This document shows, one piece after another, positions 24,255 to 35,330 of a stretch of DNA of 64,000 bases. The notes under the pieces are model-generated. The model was not told the origin of the DNA and did not search any database. It saw nothing but the letters and a program-made list of their open reading frames with translations. The position numbers and the translations under genes were made by a program. Each line of letters opens with the position of its first letter. Position 1 is the first letter of the stretch. Origin of the DNA: Cynocephalus volans (taxonomy: Eukaryota > Chordata > Mammalia > Dermoptera > Cynocephalidae); assembly GCF_027409185.1 (NCBI RefSeq), contig NC_084462.1, positions 185,446,071-185,510,070 of the forward strand, read 5' to 3'.

Positions 24255-24262
24255 ATTGTCAT
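24255..24262 (-). promoter_or_regulatory. Damaged promoter octamer (unit A)
   Basis: Plus-strand ATTGTCAT stands where unit B has the perfect octamer ATTTGCAT at 28264-28271, 113 bp upstream of the leader ATG. Oct binding is probably lost. Confidence 0.65.
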
Positions 24263-25852
24263 GAGGGGAACTTTGTTCATATAAGTGATTATAAACTTAG
24301 GTGAGGCACATAGTGTTTTTTAAAGTGCCTGTATGCATTTTTTTTTTTACTTAAAATTATTTGACATCCAATCATGGAATGGAAGAGACCTTGGTGAATT
24401 TGAAACATTCCAAAGGGAGTTCCCATCTTTCTAAGCCCAGATCTACCTTCCTTCAACCCCTGCCTTCCATGCTGTCTTGGTGCAACCCAACTCTCCTTCG
24501 TCAACCCAGGCTCTTCCTCTTACTTCCCAGCACTGATCCCAGCACAACCCCTGCTTTCTTTCCCTGTACCTGCTCCTCTGATGTGGTTCTCATCATGCCT
24601 GAGAGTTTGTTACATTGTAACATTGTTGCTGTTCCATGAGTTTCTGGCCTGCCCATTGCTCTGGATCCTGTGATATATGACAGAGCACATCAGAACCCAG
24701 GGAGACTCTGCAAAAACTGGTGCCCTGTGCCTTACTCAGTACACTGAGTCTTACTGGGAAAGACAAAAGGACTCTTTTATGCCCCTTTCATAACGTGATT
24801 TCTGTGCATCCAAAGTGTAAACATTTCCAATCCTGCCTTTAATCCTCCAATTTCATTAGATATCCCAGCTTAAAAAAAATCAATTACAATGGTCACCATG
24901 CAAGCACAAAATAATATTGAAAATCATTAATCAGCATGAAACTTTTAATAATGTAATTTTCTTTGATGGCCATGTGCTGGGGTCCATGATGGCCACACCA
25001 TGACTCCAGTCACTGCCCCCTGGACCACTGCCCAGCACAGAGAAAGAGGCCAGGGGCTGGGCTGGACGCTGGACTGAGTCAGCCCCTGGCAGCTCTCTCG
25101 CAGTCCCAAGGGCAGGTCCATGTCATGGAGAGACAGCCCTTCATGTCACATTAAACAGAAGAAGAGGGAACATTGAATTTCAGCTTCTTTTGTAAAGACA
25201 CTCAACATGAGCTCTACTCTATTTACACATTGCAAGTGCACAGATCAGTATTGGTCACGGTGGGCCCAGAGCTGGCGCTTGTTCCTCCTGTGTAATCGAA
25301 ATGTTATACATGTTGAACTTTAACTTAAAGAGCCAGGCTGCGAGTGTGTGTGTTGTATCTGTGCACATTTCCATTCACATCCCTAATCATATGCTCTAAC
25401 TTACATCAAAGTAGCAAAAACGTATGTTACGTGTTGTCTTCAGAATGAAGGAGAACGGTGGGGTGTGCCCTGGAGACTCACACGCTAAGCACGTGTCACC
25501 TCTGTCTGTCTGTCTGTCTCTCTGAGAGAAGAGAAAAAATGAATCCCCTCCCCCTCCTCCAAGAGATTGCAGTGTCCCCTAAGGGAGGGTAAAGGGAGGA
25601 GCACTTGGGAAGGTCCCACCCAGGACACGGCTCCCTAGAAGACAGAACTCATCCTAGGACACTGCACTGCTCCCCTACCCCACACCTTACCCACATCAAC
25701 AGGGCTTCTGTATCATGACAGAGAAACACTATAACACCACGTGCACCTTAGACACTACTTAAGAAGTGTCCATGAAAATGTAGTCCACAGAGCAGACAAA
25801 AACAAGGACATCAGGGGACACTTTATGCAGTCTGTTGCTTATCTTGTCATCC

Positions 25853-26516
25853 TGTCAGGCTTGGGCTCCCAGACCCTTCAAACGTCTTGTCCAGACTGGG
25901 TCACAGACCTCTCCAACCCTTTATGCAGACACGGTCGTGGAACCCTCATATTCAGACTGGGTCAGAGACACCTCATATAACACACAGGCTGTGTCACAGA
26001 TCTCTCAAAATCAGGTCATGAACCAGGTAATTGGAAAAGACCCTGGGAGCCATTGGCAAAGATGGAAGCCTTCATTCAGATGTGAGCTCAGCCCCAGGGC
26101 ACACAGCAGCAGCAGCTTATAGCAGATGCCCGCAGCAGCTTATAGCAGATGCCGCAGCAGCTTATAGCAGATGCCGCAGCAGCTTATAGCAGATGCCGCA
26201 GCAGCTTATAGCAGATGCCGCAGCAGCTTATAGCAGATGCCGCAGCAGCTTATAGCAGATGCCGCAGCAGCTTATAGAGGCATGGTGGCCTCCCACAAGG
26301 TGAGGGGGTGTCCAGGTGGGCAGTGTGGATCAGAACAGACTGTCCTTTTCACTTAAGTCAGATAAACAAGGAAAACCTGGGCGCACATGCGCAATGACAT
26401 CAAACAGCAAAGAAACGGGGGGAGCAGACATGTGCAGTTAACGCATTTACATCGCACAGCCTCAGTCAGGCTTGGCATGGTTCTGAACCCATTCATTTCA
26501 TTTCATTTTCCTTGTA
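25853..26516. mobile_element. LTR-like insertion in unit B
   Basis: A 664-bp block absent from unit A is flanked by a 6-bp duplication TCATCC (25847-25852 and 26517-26522), at the point where unit A reads continuously near 22,490-22,500. It starts TGTCAGGC. The other end reads GTA rather than CA. Size and 6-bp duplication suit a solo LTR of class-II type. The family is unknown and the orientation is not decided. Confidence 0.6.
26110..26278. repeat. 22-bp minisatellite inside the LTR-like insertion
   Basis: Eight copies of the unit CTTATAGCAGATGCCGCAGCAG, starting at 26116, 26139, 26161, 26183, 26205, 26227, 26249 and 26271. The first interval is 23 bp because of one extra C, and the last copy is truncated. 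Confidence 0.95.
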
Positions 26517-27677
26517 TCATCCTCTTTACATAGTCACTTGCAGGGACAAAGTTTTCAATGAATGACTCCAGCCAGTCCATGGTTTTCACCTAGATCATTC
26601 TGTTGTCTCACCTCCTCTACATGTGGAATTTCCTCATTTCCTGAAGCACATACAAGCCATAGGTTCCCTGCTCTGCACCACGTGAGGTCTCTGCCTTCAC
26701 AGCTCATCATCATCACTGAGCCTCGGATCTGCACCTGCACAGGGAGAGTTGACAGGAAGTGAGCAGGGCTCTAGATCTGTGGAGCAGAGTGTGTGGGGAC
26801 AGATCTAATGAGAAATTAAACAATAGACTACAGGCAGTGACACTAGGGTGAGTGTCTCTGGGATACGTGGGGGACAGCAGAGAGTGGGCAGGACTCAGGA
26901 CTCTGTCACCTGGTTCTCATTATCCACATAGATTCTACCCATGGAAACTGAGAGGCAAGTCTTAGGACACAGGTCACAAGGCTACTTTGAGAGACCCAGC
27001 CCAAAATTCAGCCCAGCAGGGCTCTGCTGTGTTTTTATCTCTGTGCTTGTCACCCAGAATCGTCCACATGGAAATATAAGGGCTGTGTGTGACCCTTCAG
27101 GTGGCTGATTCACCATCCAGGACACTGAGGAATGGACAGAGAGAGGAACAAATACTGAACAAAATTGTCCACAGTGTGGATGAGGATCCAGAGGCTAAAC
27201 TGCCTCACTGAGGATAGAGACGATGTGGGCAGGGGTCCTGCAGGATGATAATAACCACGTGGGTGTAGCTGCACTTTATTTAGGGAAAAATGCTAATTTA
27301 GGGACAGGGTGCTCCAGGACTGATCTAAAGTTTCAGGAAAATAATACTAGATCATAATGATTTGTGTGTCAGGAAAAAAAACAGGTCATGAAAAAACCTG
27401 AAAAAGAAAAGTCCCCAGTGAAAAGAACCTTCTTATCTGCACATGAGGAAAGTTACTTCACTCTGTGTTGCCTGCAGTGAGAATGTGAGAAATTAGAGTC
27501 ACAAAGAACAAAGCAGAACATGACCGTGAAGGGCATCTGGGAGTCAGCAGAGCAGAGGAAACCTCAGATCCCAAGAGGAACCCCCATCCCCTCTCTGCAC
27601 CTGCTCCATGGGGCACAGGAGCTGGGTGGGCCTTCAGCGCCCCCTGCAGCCCAGACCCCTCCTGTATCCTGCAGGGA

Positions 27678-27716
27678 GGTTTGTGTCTGGGCTCATGCTG
27701 ACTTCCTGTCACTGTG
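27678..27716 (-). promoter_or_regulatory. Consensus 23-RSS (unit B)
   Basis: Minus strand: heptamer CACAGTG, 23-bp spacer, nonamer ACACAAACC, all consensus. Confidence 0.93.
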
Positions 27717-28150
27717 TCTTTCGCACAGTAATACACGCCTGTGTCCTCGGTGGTCACAGAGCTCAGCTGCAGGGAGAACTGGTACTTGGACGTGTCTCTG
27801 GTGATGGAGGTGCGGCTCTTGAGCGATGGGTTATAAGCTGTGCTGCCACTATAATCAATTACTCCCAACCACTCAAGCCCCTTCCCTGAGAGCTGGCGGA
27901 TCCAGTGCCAATTATTACTGGTGATGGAGTCACCAGAGACCGCACAGGTGAGGGAGAGGGTCTGCGAGGGCTTCACCAGTCCTGGGCCCGACTCCTGCAG
28001 CTGCACCTCAGACAGGACACCTGGAGACAAGGAGAATCAGAACCTGTCAGTCACATGTAGTCACAAACTTCCCATAATCCATGTGTGACATCTGAGACAC
28101 TCACCTTGCGGAGCTGTCACCAGGCAAAGGAGAAGACCCCACAATCTCAT
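27717..28150 (-). CDS. IGHV: IGHV4-like gene, apparently functional
   Basis: Leader exon 28150-28105 encodes [15 protein letters not shown], identical to that of the unit A gene. An 84-bp intron with a GTGAGT donor follows, then V-exon 28020-27717. The mature part starts [20 protein letters not shown], with Cys23 in SLTCAVSG, Trp41 in [15 protein letters not shown], and CDR2 VIDYSGSTA. Framework 3 has [20 protein letters not shown] and ends DTGVYYCAK with Cys104. There are no stops. A consensus RSS and a perfect octamer flank it. It shows what the unit A gene probably looked like before it decayed. Confidence 0.95.
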
Positions 28151-28263
28151 CTTCAATTAGATCTCAACTCTGCCTTCCCCAGAGACCTGAGCCCTGTCTG
28201 AGGACAGACCTGTGAGCTTCCACCTTGCATGTGTCCACATTTACCCTAGAGCTTGAATGAAAA

Positions 28264-28271
28264 TTTGCATG
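28264..28271 (-). promoter_or_regulatory. Perfect IgH promoter octamer
   Basis: ATTTGCAT on the plus strand (ATGCAAAT on the gene's strand), 114 bp upstream of the leader ATG at 28150. Confidence 0.88.
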
Positions 28272-30075
28272 TGTGGGAGCTCTGTCCTTATAAGCCGTGA
28301 GGAACTGAGGTGGGTTCAATTGTATTTTTTGAAACGTTTATATGTTTTTTTCTTTGAAATTCTCTGACATGTATTTATGGTATGGGAGGGAACTTAGTGA
28401 GCTTCAAACATTCCAAAATTTGGCCCCAGGTTTCTGAGCCAAGATCTAACTTCCTTCAAACCCTGTGTTCTGTGCTGACTGGGACCCAGCCCAACTCTCC
28501 CACGTAAACCCAGGCTCTGGGTCTTGCTTCTACAGTTCTGATCCCAGCACAACCCCTTGTTTCTTTCCCTGGACCCTCTCCTGTGATGTGGTTCTCATCA
28601 CACCTGAGAGCTTGTTACTTGTTATATTGTTGTTGTTACATGAGTTCCAGACCTGCCTTGTGTTTTCCATCCTGCCATACAAGACACAGCACATCAGAAC
28701 CACAGAGACTGTGTAGAAAATGGTGCCCTGAGCATTGAGGAAACTGACCCTCAATGTTTGGGAAAGAGGAAAATCTTAAATGACTCCATTTCATGGTCAT
28801 TCCTGTTTATCCAAACTTAAATTCATTTCTCACCCACATTTTATGGATTTGAATCCTTCATTTAATCGAATCATCTCATCAGATATCAAAAAATAAAATC
28901 AATTAAAATGGTTACCATGAAAGCAGTAATAACATCCTATTACTAAACTTTTAAAAGCACACTTTCCCTTGATGTGCACCTGTCTGTGGGCATGAGAGCC
29001 AGTCCATGTCTGTGGCATCACTCTCTGGATGACTGCCCACCACAGAGAGAGAGGCCAAGGGCCGGGCTGGATGCTGTGATTTGTCTGTCCCCGTCACCTC
29101 CATTTCAGCCCCAAAGACAGCTGCATGTCAAGGAGGGACAGACTTTCAAGAGTCGTGAATGAATGACAAGACAGGAGCTGCTGGTGGGCAATTTGAGGAT
29201 GATTCTTCAGGTCCTGTTGACTCCTACATTGTGTTGGAGTTTTATCAAAATGTTGAAATACCTGGTAAAATGTGATGCAAAACCAACACTCTCAAATGAT
29301 AATGCAAGTATTACAACCAGAATAAGATATGACACAGAATCTGGAATTATCAGAGAGGAGATTTGAAATAACTCTGTGCATGTGGATCTATGTTTCAGTT
29401 TTTTTCAAACCCTCAGCTGACTCTCCAGCGTCCTAGTCGCCCAGCTCTGTGTGTCCAGAAGAACTTGTCAGGAAGCTCCGCCTCATGGAGAAGCAGCGCA
29501 GCCTCTCAGTGGAGTAAGGGACAAGGACAAAGATCTACATTTTGCTCATTTCTGTTCTAACGTGCTCAGGAGGGAAGTTGCAGTGAGAAGAGGTGACTGA
29601 TTCATAACGTCACTCAGGAACCCAGACTCCACTGGTGTAAGACCCCAGATCTACAGCTTGTGGACAGACATTTACAGAAAACGGAAGGTGAGGGAATGGT
29701 GAATTTCAGGTGGAAAGTTTTTAGCTGCTGTAAAGACACTCAACATGAGGTCTCCCTAGTAACACAATGCAAGTGCTTGACACAGGATGTGAACCACTAA
29801 TGCAGTGTTGTAGAGCAGATCTCTAGACCTTGTTCATCCTGCATAACTGCCACTTTCCTCCTGGAGAATGTTACGTTAATTAGCCAGGCTGTGAGGCTGT
29901 ATGTGATACCTGTTTACATTTCCTTTGGCATAATCTGTCATATGGCCCTGACTTACATCAAAAGATAAAAAGTGTGTGTTATCTGCTATTTCAGGATAAA
30001 TGAGAACAGCAGGTGTGTGTGTGGACTGGAGCCTGACACACTGAGTCCGTGTCACCTCTGTATCTGTCTCTGTCT

Positions 30076-31754
30076 CTGTCTCTCTCTCTCCACACCCATC
30101 CACTCATACACACAAACGATCACCATTGGTCTTTTGAAAATCTACCCAGAACTTTCCATTGGATTGATGCTGAACAACTCCTTGTCATAGAGTAAAATGT
30201 GAAGCCTTACAGTCTGTTCTGCAGTAAGTCACAGTGTGTAGGTAGAATCTCGTATAGTACAAAGTGACAGGATGGCCCTGTGTGTTTGAGAGTCAGTGCA
30301 TCACAGCCTGTTTCTTTGAATCATAATTGTTTTGCAGGCCTCATGCACATGCTCGTTTCTAACTTGGAATAAATGTTGTATTTTATGGATAGATCTACTG
30401 TAAAAAAATATTTTAAGATAAGTATAGTATCGAAAATTCATTAAGTAAGAGTCACACACGACTGAAAAGTGAAAATATCTTCATGAAAAAAATGGTCTTA
30501 GATGGGATATCAGAAAAGTGGTAAAAGTTCTAGGTGAGAAAATTTTAAATGTCCTTTAAATAAATCAAACAATATTAAAAGCTATTATTATGTCAGTAAT
30601 ACTAACAATTAATATTCCTTGCATTTTTAGTGAAACCCTAAGCAAAAAGTAATGATGATGATAATAATAACAATAAACTGTAATAGTAAATCACCAAACA
30701 CCAATGTGATTAGAAACCAGCAGAAACATGAACTGAGCAGATAATCTCTTATATATGTGGAATCATTGATATAGAAGAAAGAGAGATAAAGAAATCTATC
30801 AAGATGAAAAAAGGGAAGAGATTAAAGAATAAACCTATTAGGCAGTGAAGAAAGGGGGCGTTGGGATCATGAATAATGTCAGAGATAAATCGGTGATACA
30901 CCACACCTTCTCAAAATGTACCTGTAATTGGATTAAGTTTAAGTAGACTAAAAGGTAAAAGAAAACGCAAAATGGGGGCTTTCATTACAAAAATTGCATG
31001 CTTTTAGCAATATTTGCTGTGCAACGGTGTAAGTACATGAATACAAGATGGTTGAGAGTGCAGGACCAGAAATCAACAATAAAAATACCTGCCAGAGCAA
31101 TGCAGATATAAAACATTAGATGTTAGACAAAGGCTTTATTGAAGTTCAATTATGCGTGAAGATAAAAGTACAAAATGCATGTTTTTGATACGTGGTAACA
31201 AACCAATCACCATGTCATACTTTGTTCAAGGTCTTCCTATCAGACTTTCCAACACAGGATAATGCAGTTCAACTTCAAATGTAACAGTGTCTTGAGGAAA
31301 TTAGTAAATGTTAACTAAAACACTCTGCTACACATTAAATTTCCCCTTTAAATACATAAGTGAGTGTGACACTGGTTGATTTGATATTTGCATATTACGA
31401 AGTCAGCCCTTTGAAGTTCACATCTGATCTGTGTGATAATTTTGAGACTGTTACTGTATGTAAAGGAAAGCCACATGTAATTATTTAAAAAGGTTTCCAT
31501 TAATAATAATGCTCAGTTGAAATATAAAAACACACTCTTCTGTCCTGTGTCCAGGTTCCAAATTAGAAAACAGAGTTAATTTGCTAATGTGATTTAGTAA
31601 TTTTTTGCTAAAAGTGTTTTCTGAGGAACATGTCTGTCTCCATCCTGCTTCAGGTCTGTTCCCAAACTTTAGGGCTCTTATATTTGGCTGTATATGTGTC
31701 CTCTGGTCATTGAGTCACAAGGGTTGATGGTTCTGACCACTCTACTCAGCCCAT
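30076..31754. other. AT-rich intergenic, nothing recognised
   Basis: No gene, RSS or identifiable repeat family. A TAATAA-type run occurs near 30,655-30,690. Confidence 0.5.
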
Positions 31755-31905
31755 TCCCTGACTGTTGTACGACCCCAGCCTCCCACAGGCTTGTCCCCCT
31801 CAGTGCTCTGCAGCTGGTGGCGCTGTCTGCATGTCCTCTGACATAAGGTGTGTGAGCTGTGAGAGGTGTCCTGGGGTCAGCAGCTGCTGTGTCCTCACAG
31901 ATAAT
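31755..31905. repeat. Duplicated intergenic segment, copy 1
   Basis: Shares an approximately 110-bp diverged similarity with 37,745-37,860. Both contain a GCAGGTGGTGG or GCAGCTGGTGG core, then GGCATAAGGT or GACATAAGGT, and GGTGTTGTGGGGTCA or GGTGTCCTGGGGTCA. Identity by family is unknown; it may be an old duplicated V flank or an unlisted repeat. Confidence 0.5.
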
Positions 31906-31914
31906 CTGTGCTTT

Positions 31915-32075
31915 CAAGAAAGCTGCTTGCCTTCTGTAGTTTGTCTTTCTGCTGTGTTGATTTTTTCTTTTGATGTGCAGAAGCTTTTGTAAATGATATA
32001 ATCCCATTTGTATGTTTTTTCTTTTGTTCCTTGTGCTTTTCGGATCATATTCACAAAGTCTTTGCCTAGACCTCT
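31915..32075 (-). mobile_element. L1 fragment, antisense
   Basis: Reverse-complement ORF2 sequence around GATGTGCAGAAGCTTTTG at about 31,973, the complement of the AAAAGCTTCTGCACAGC box at 11,944. It abuts a sense fragment. Confidence 0.75.
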
Positions 32076-32754
32076 GACAAGGGATTAATATACAGAATAC
32101 ATAAGGTTCTCAATGCCAAAAAAAGAAAAAAAACCACACAGATAATCAAACAGAAATATGTGCAATGGAGATGAGTAGACATTTTTCAAAAGAAGATATT
32201 GAAATGGCTAACAGATAAATGAAAAAAATGTTCAGCATCAGTAATCATTAGGAAAATGCAAATCAAAAACACGTTGAGATATTATCTCAACCCAGATAAA
32301 CTGGCCATTATTGAAAATACCGTGAATAACAAATGCTGGTGAGGATGTGGAGAAATCTGAAAACTCCTACTCTGTTGATAGGACTGTAAATTAGTAAAGC
32401 CAATATGGAGGTTTCTCAACAAACTACAGATAGAAGTGTCATATGATCCAGCAATGCTACTACTGGATTTATATCCAAAGGAATGGAAATCCTGTCAAAG
32501 GGACAACTGCACTCCCATGTTAATCACAACTCTATTTCCAATAGTCAAAATATGGAGCCAACTTAAATGTCCCTCGACAGACTACAGGGTAAGGAAAAGG
32601 TGGTTTATATACACAACGGAATACTACTCAGTAATAAAAACAAAATGAAATTCTGCCATTTGAATCAACATGGGTGAGTCTGGAGAAAATCATATTAAGT
32701 GAAATAAGCCAAAGAAAGACAGAGAAATACTGCATATTCTCAATCATAAATGCA

Positions 32755-32809
32755 TGCTAAGAAAAGAAGGAAAGAAAGAAAGAAAGAAGGAAGGAAGGAA
32801 GGAAGGATA

Positions 32810-32890
<81 letters not shown>

Positions 32891-32893
32891 AAA
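32755..32893. repeat. (GAAA)n / (GGAA)n microsatellite
   Basis: Over 100 bp of mostly GAAA units with a short GGAA part. The Lys/Glu-Arg open frames across it are artefacts. Confidence 0.95.
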
Positions 32894-33017
32894 AGACCAC
32901 AACAATACGTTGAGCGTTCAGAAGGAGGGAACAAACCTAGGGACACTAAAGATGGGGGAAGGGAGGGAGGGTGGAAGGGAACGACAAGGCAGGTCAAGGG
33001 CATAAAGAAAAACTGAG

Positions 33018-33149
33018 TTGGGCCGGCCTGTGGCTCACTCGGGAGAGTGCGGTGCTGATAACACCAAGGCCCTGGGTTCGGATCCCATATAGGGATGGCC
33101 GGTTCGCTCACTGGGTGAGCGTGGTGCTGACCACACCAAGTCAAGGGTT
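33018..33149 (+). mobile_element. tRNA-Ile-like dimeric SINE, 3' truncated
   Basis: Two tRNA-like monomers: the first from GGGCCGGCCTGTGGCTCACT with a B-box-like GGGTTCGGATCCC, the second from GGCCGGTTCGCTCACTGG to TCAAGGGTT. A perfect 13-bp duplication AAGAAAAACTGAG lies at 33005-33017 and 33150-33162. The last part of the second monomer and the A-tail are missing, so the source RNA or insertion ended early. Confidence 0.88.
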
Positions 33150-33190
33150 AAGAAAAACTGAGATTTTCAATAATGAGTATGCTAATAATA

Positions 33191-33769
33191 AAAACTAAAA
33201 ATAAATAAATAAAAAGTAAATATAGCTGCGTGATGGCTGCAGATGATTTCATATTAATATTAGCTAAGTATTTATATTAATCAGCTGTACATGGTATAGA
33301 TGAATAGTTTCCAATCTTAAGTCAGCGCTTGCCTTGAGACTTCACTGACACCGCTAGGTTCTTTTTCACCACGTGTAACCAGTGAACAAGACAATCCTGG
33401 GAATTCTCTAAAGGTGGAACATGGTCATGAAACAAGCCTCAAAGACACTTTGGACATTTCCTGGTGGATTTTCTTCAGCTTCCATTCATGAGGGGATTTT
33501 AATATGTTTTATTTATTGTTTTACTATTTTTTCAATGTCTTGAAGTAATTTATTGGCAAATAAATTTATTGGAAAATAAATCTTTCAGTTGATAAAATGA
33601 TGCTTTATTTTGTGTTTACAACCTGTATTATGAAAACATTTACATCAAGTGAGCTTGTCAAAATTCTAAACACAAGAGCACACACACACACATATACACA
33701 AAGAAAATATGCTTTTGGAATCGAACATGACAAATTGACACTTTGCAAACAAAGTGTTGATGACGTTCT
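33191..33769. other. Intergenic, nothing recognised
   Basis: AT-rich non-coding DNA with a short CA run near 33,680. Confidence 0.5.
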
Positions 33770-35330
33770 TCAGAGAAATGGTAAAAACTATCCAAAATTT
33801 TACATCAAGGAACAAAAGACACCACACAGCCAAAGCAATCCAGAGAAAGAAAAAATGATAATAAAGCTAAAGGTGTTACACTACCTGACTTTAAATTCCC
33901 CTATAAATCTATAGTAAGAGAAACAGCATGGTACTGGTATAAAAACAGACACTAAAACCAATGGAACAGAACAGAGAACCCAGAAAACAAACCACATACT
34001 TACAGCCAACTGGTCTTTGACAAAGGCACTAAGAGCACACATCGGTGAAAAGACTGCCTCTTCAATATATGGTGCTGGAGATACTAGAAAACCATCTATA
34101 ACAAAATAAAACTAGACCTGTATCTTCCACCATATTTGAAAATCATCTCAAAATGGATTAAAGACTTAAATGTAAGACCTGATACCTTACAACTTCTAAA
34201 ATAAAACACAAGTGAAACACTCCAGGAATTAGGACTGGGGAAAAACTTTACGGAAATACCTCAAAAGCACAGGCGACAAAAGAAAAAAAAAAATAAACAA
34301 ATAGGGTTATATCAAACTAAAAACTTTCTACACAGCAAAGGAAACAATTAACTAAACAAAACGACAACCTGCAGAGTGGGAGGAAATATTTGTAAACTAT
34401 GCATCCAGCGTGGGATTATTATACAGAATACACAAGGAACCCAGAAAATGTTGCCATAGGAAAAACTATAATGAACCAGATTAAAAATTGGGCAAAGGGG
34501 CCTAATAGACTTTTCTCAAAAGAAGATATACAAATGGCCATCAGACATATTATATAAGTCTCAACATCACTAAACATCAGGGCAATAAATAATCAAAACC
34601 ACACTTATATATCTTCTGATTCAGATAGACTGGCCATTATCCAGAAGACAGAGTAAGAGATGCTGGGCAGGATCCTGAGAAAGTGAAACCCTCCTACAGT
34701 GTTGATGTGACTGTAAATCAGTGTAGCTATTATGGAAAACAGCATGGAAGTTTCTCAAACAATGACAGATAGATCTGCCATATGATCCAGGAATCCCACT
34801 GCTGGGTATATAACCATAGGCAAGGAAAACATCATGTTGAAGGGAAACTTGCACTCCCATGTTTATTGCAGCTCTATTTACAGAAGCCAAGATTAGGACC
34901 CAACTTACATGCTAATTGGTGGACGACTGGATTAGTTAAATTTGGTATCAGTACTCAATGTAATACTACTGTACCAAATAAATAAATAACAAAATTCTGC
35001 AATTTGGAACAATATGGATGAACTTCGGAAAAATTATATTAAGTGAGATAAGCTGCGCACAGAAAGTGAAATGCCACATGTCCTCACTCATAAGTGCGAA
35101 TTAAAAATAAAATAGAAAAAGAAATAAAGATGCAATGATCACAATAACTTGTAGAAATTTCAAAAGGGGAGATCGTACGTAAGCTACCAGAGTGTGAAAT
35201 GAGGAGGGGTGATGGGTTTAGCAAGGAATTGGTAAAGGGCCCCAAAACATATCACACTGTACAATGTTGAATATATTATTTATTCTGATATGAGCATTGT
35301 ATATTATACACAGATATGGATATTCAAAGC
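33770..35330 (+). mobile_element. Old L1 3' half, sense
   Basis: From the end of the RT region (AGCCAAAGCAATCCAGAGAA) through the cysteine-rich region (about 34,630-34,900) to the 3' UTR. Many indels. Confidence 0.8.

Larger units (their letters stand above)
22160..25520. repeat. Tandem segmental duplication, unit A
   Basis: Collinear with unit B (25,521-30,075). Matching anchors include AACAAGGACATCAGGGGAC at 22,443 and 25,801, the CTGTTGTCTCACCTCCTC block at 22,570 and 26,600, the V genes, and the AAAGACACTCAACATGAG block at 25,194 and 29,733. It contains one IGHV4-like gene with damaged control sites. Confidence 0.85.
25521..30075. repeat. Tandem segmental duplication, unit B
   Basis: Second copy of the unit described at 22,160. 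It is longer by an LTR-like insertion (25,853-26,516) and by about 0.5 kb at roughly 29,150-29,680 that has no counterpart in unit A. It carries the intact IGHV4-like gene. The 24,980-25,140 counterpart is at 28,975-29,130, and the CACGTGTCACCTCTGTCTGT end block at 25,491 matches the one near 30,045. Confidence 0.85.
32076..33190 (+). mobile_element. L1 3' end, sense, with (GAAA)n expansion
   Basis: ORF2 C-terminal region from GGGATTAATATACAGAATAC to a 3' UTR with GGGAGGGAGGGTGGAAGG near 32,960. The A-rich 3' UTR holds a GAAA/GGAA repeat at about 32,755-32,893. A SINE lies in its end. Confidence 0.8.

Noticed and set aside
26110-26278. Regular repeats resembling a CRISPR array
   Set aside because: Units are directly contiguous with no variable spacers and lie in a mammalian LTR-like insertion: a minisatellite.
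32740-33144. Open frames rich in Lys/Glu/Arg or Phe/Leu/Ser
   Set aside because: Translation of the GAAA microsatellite.
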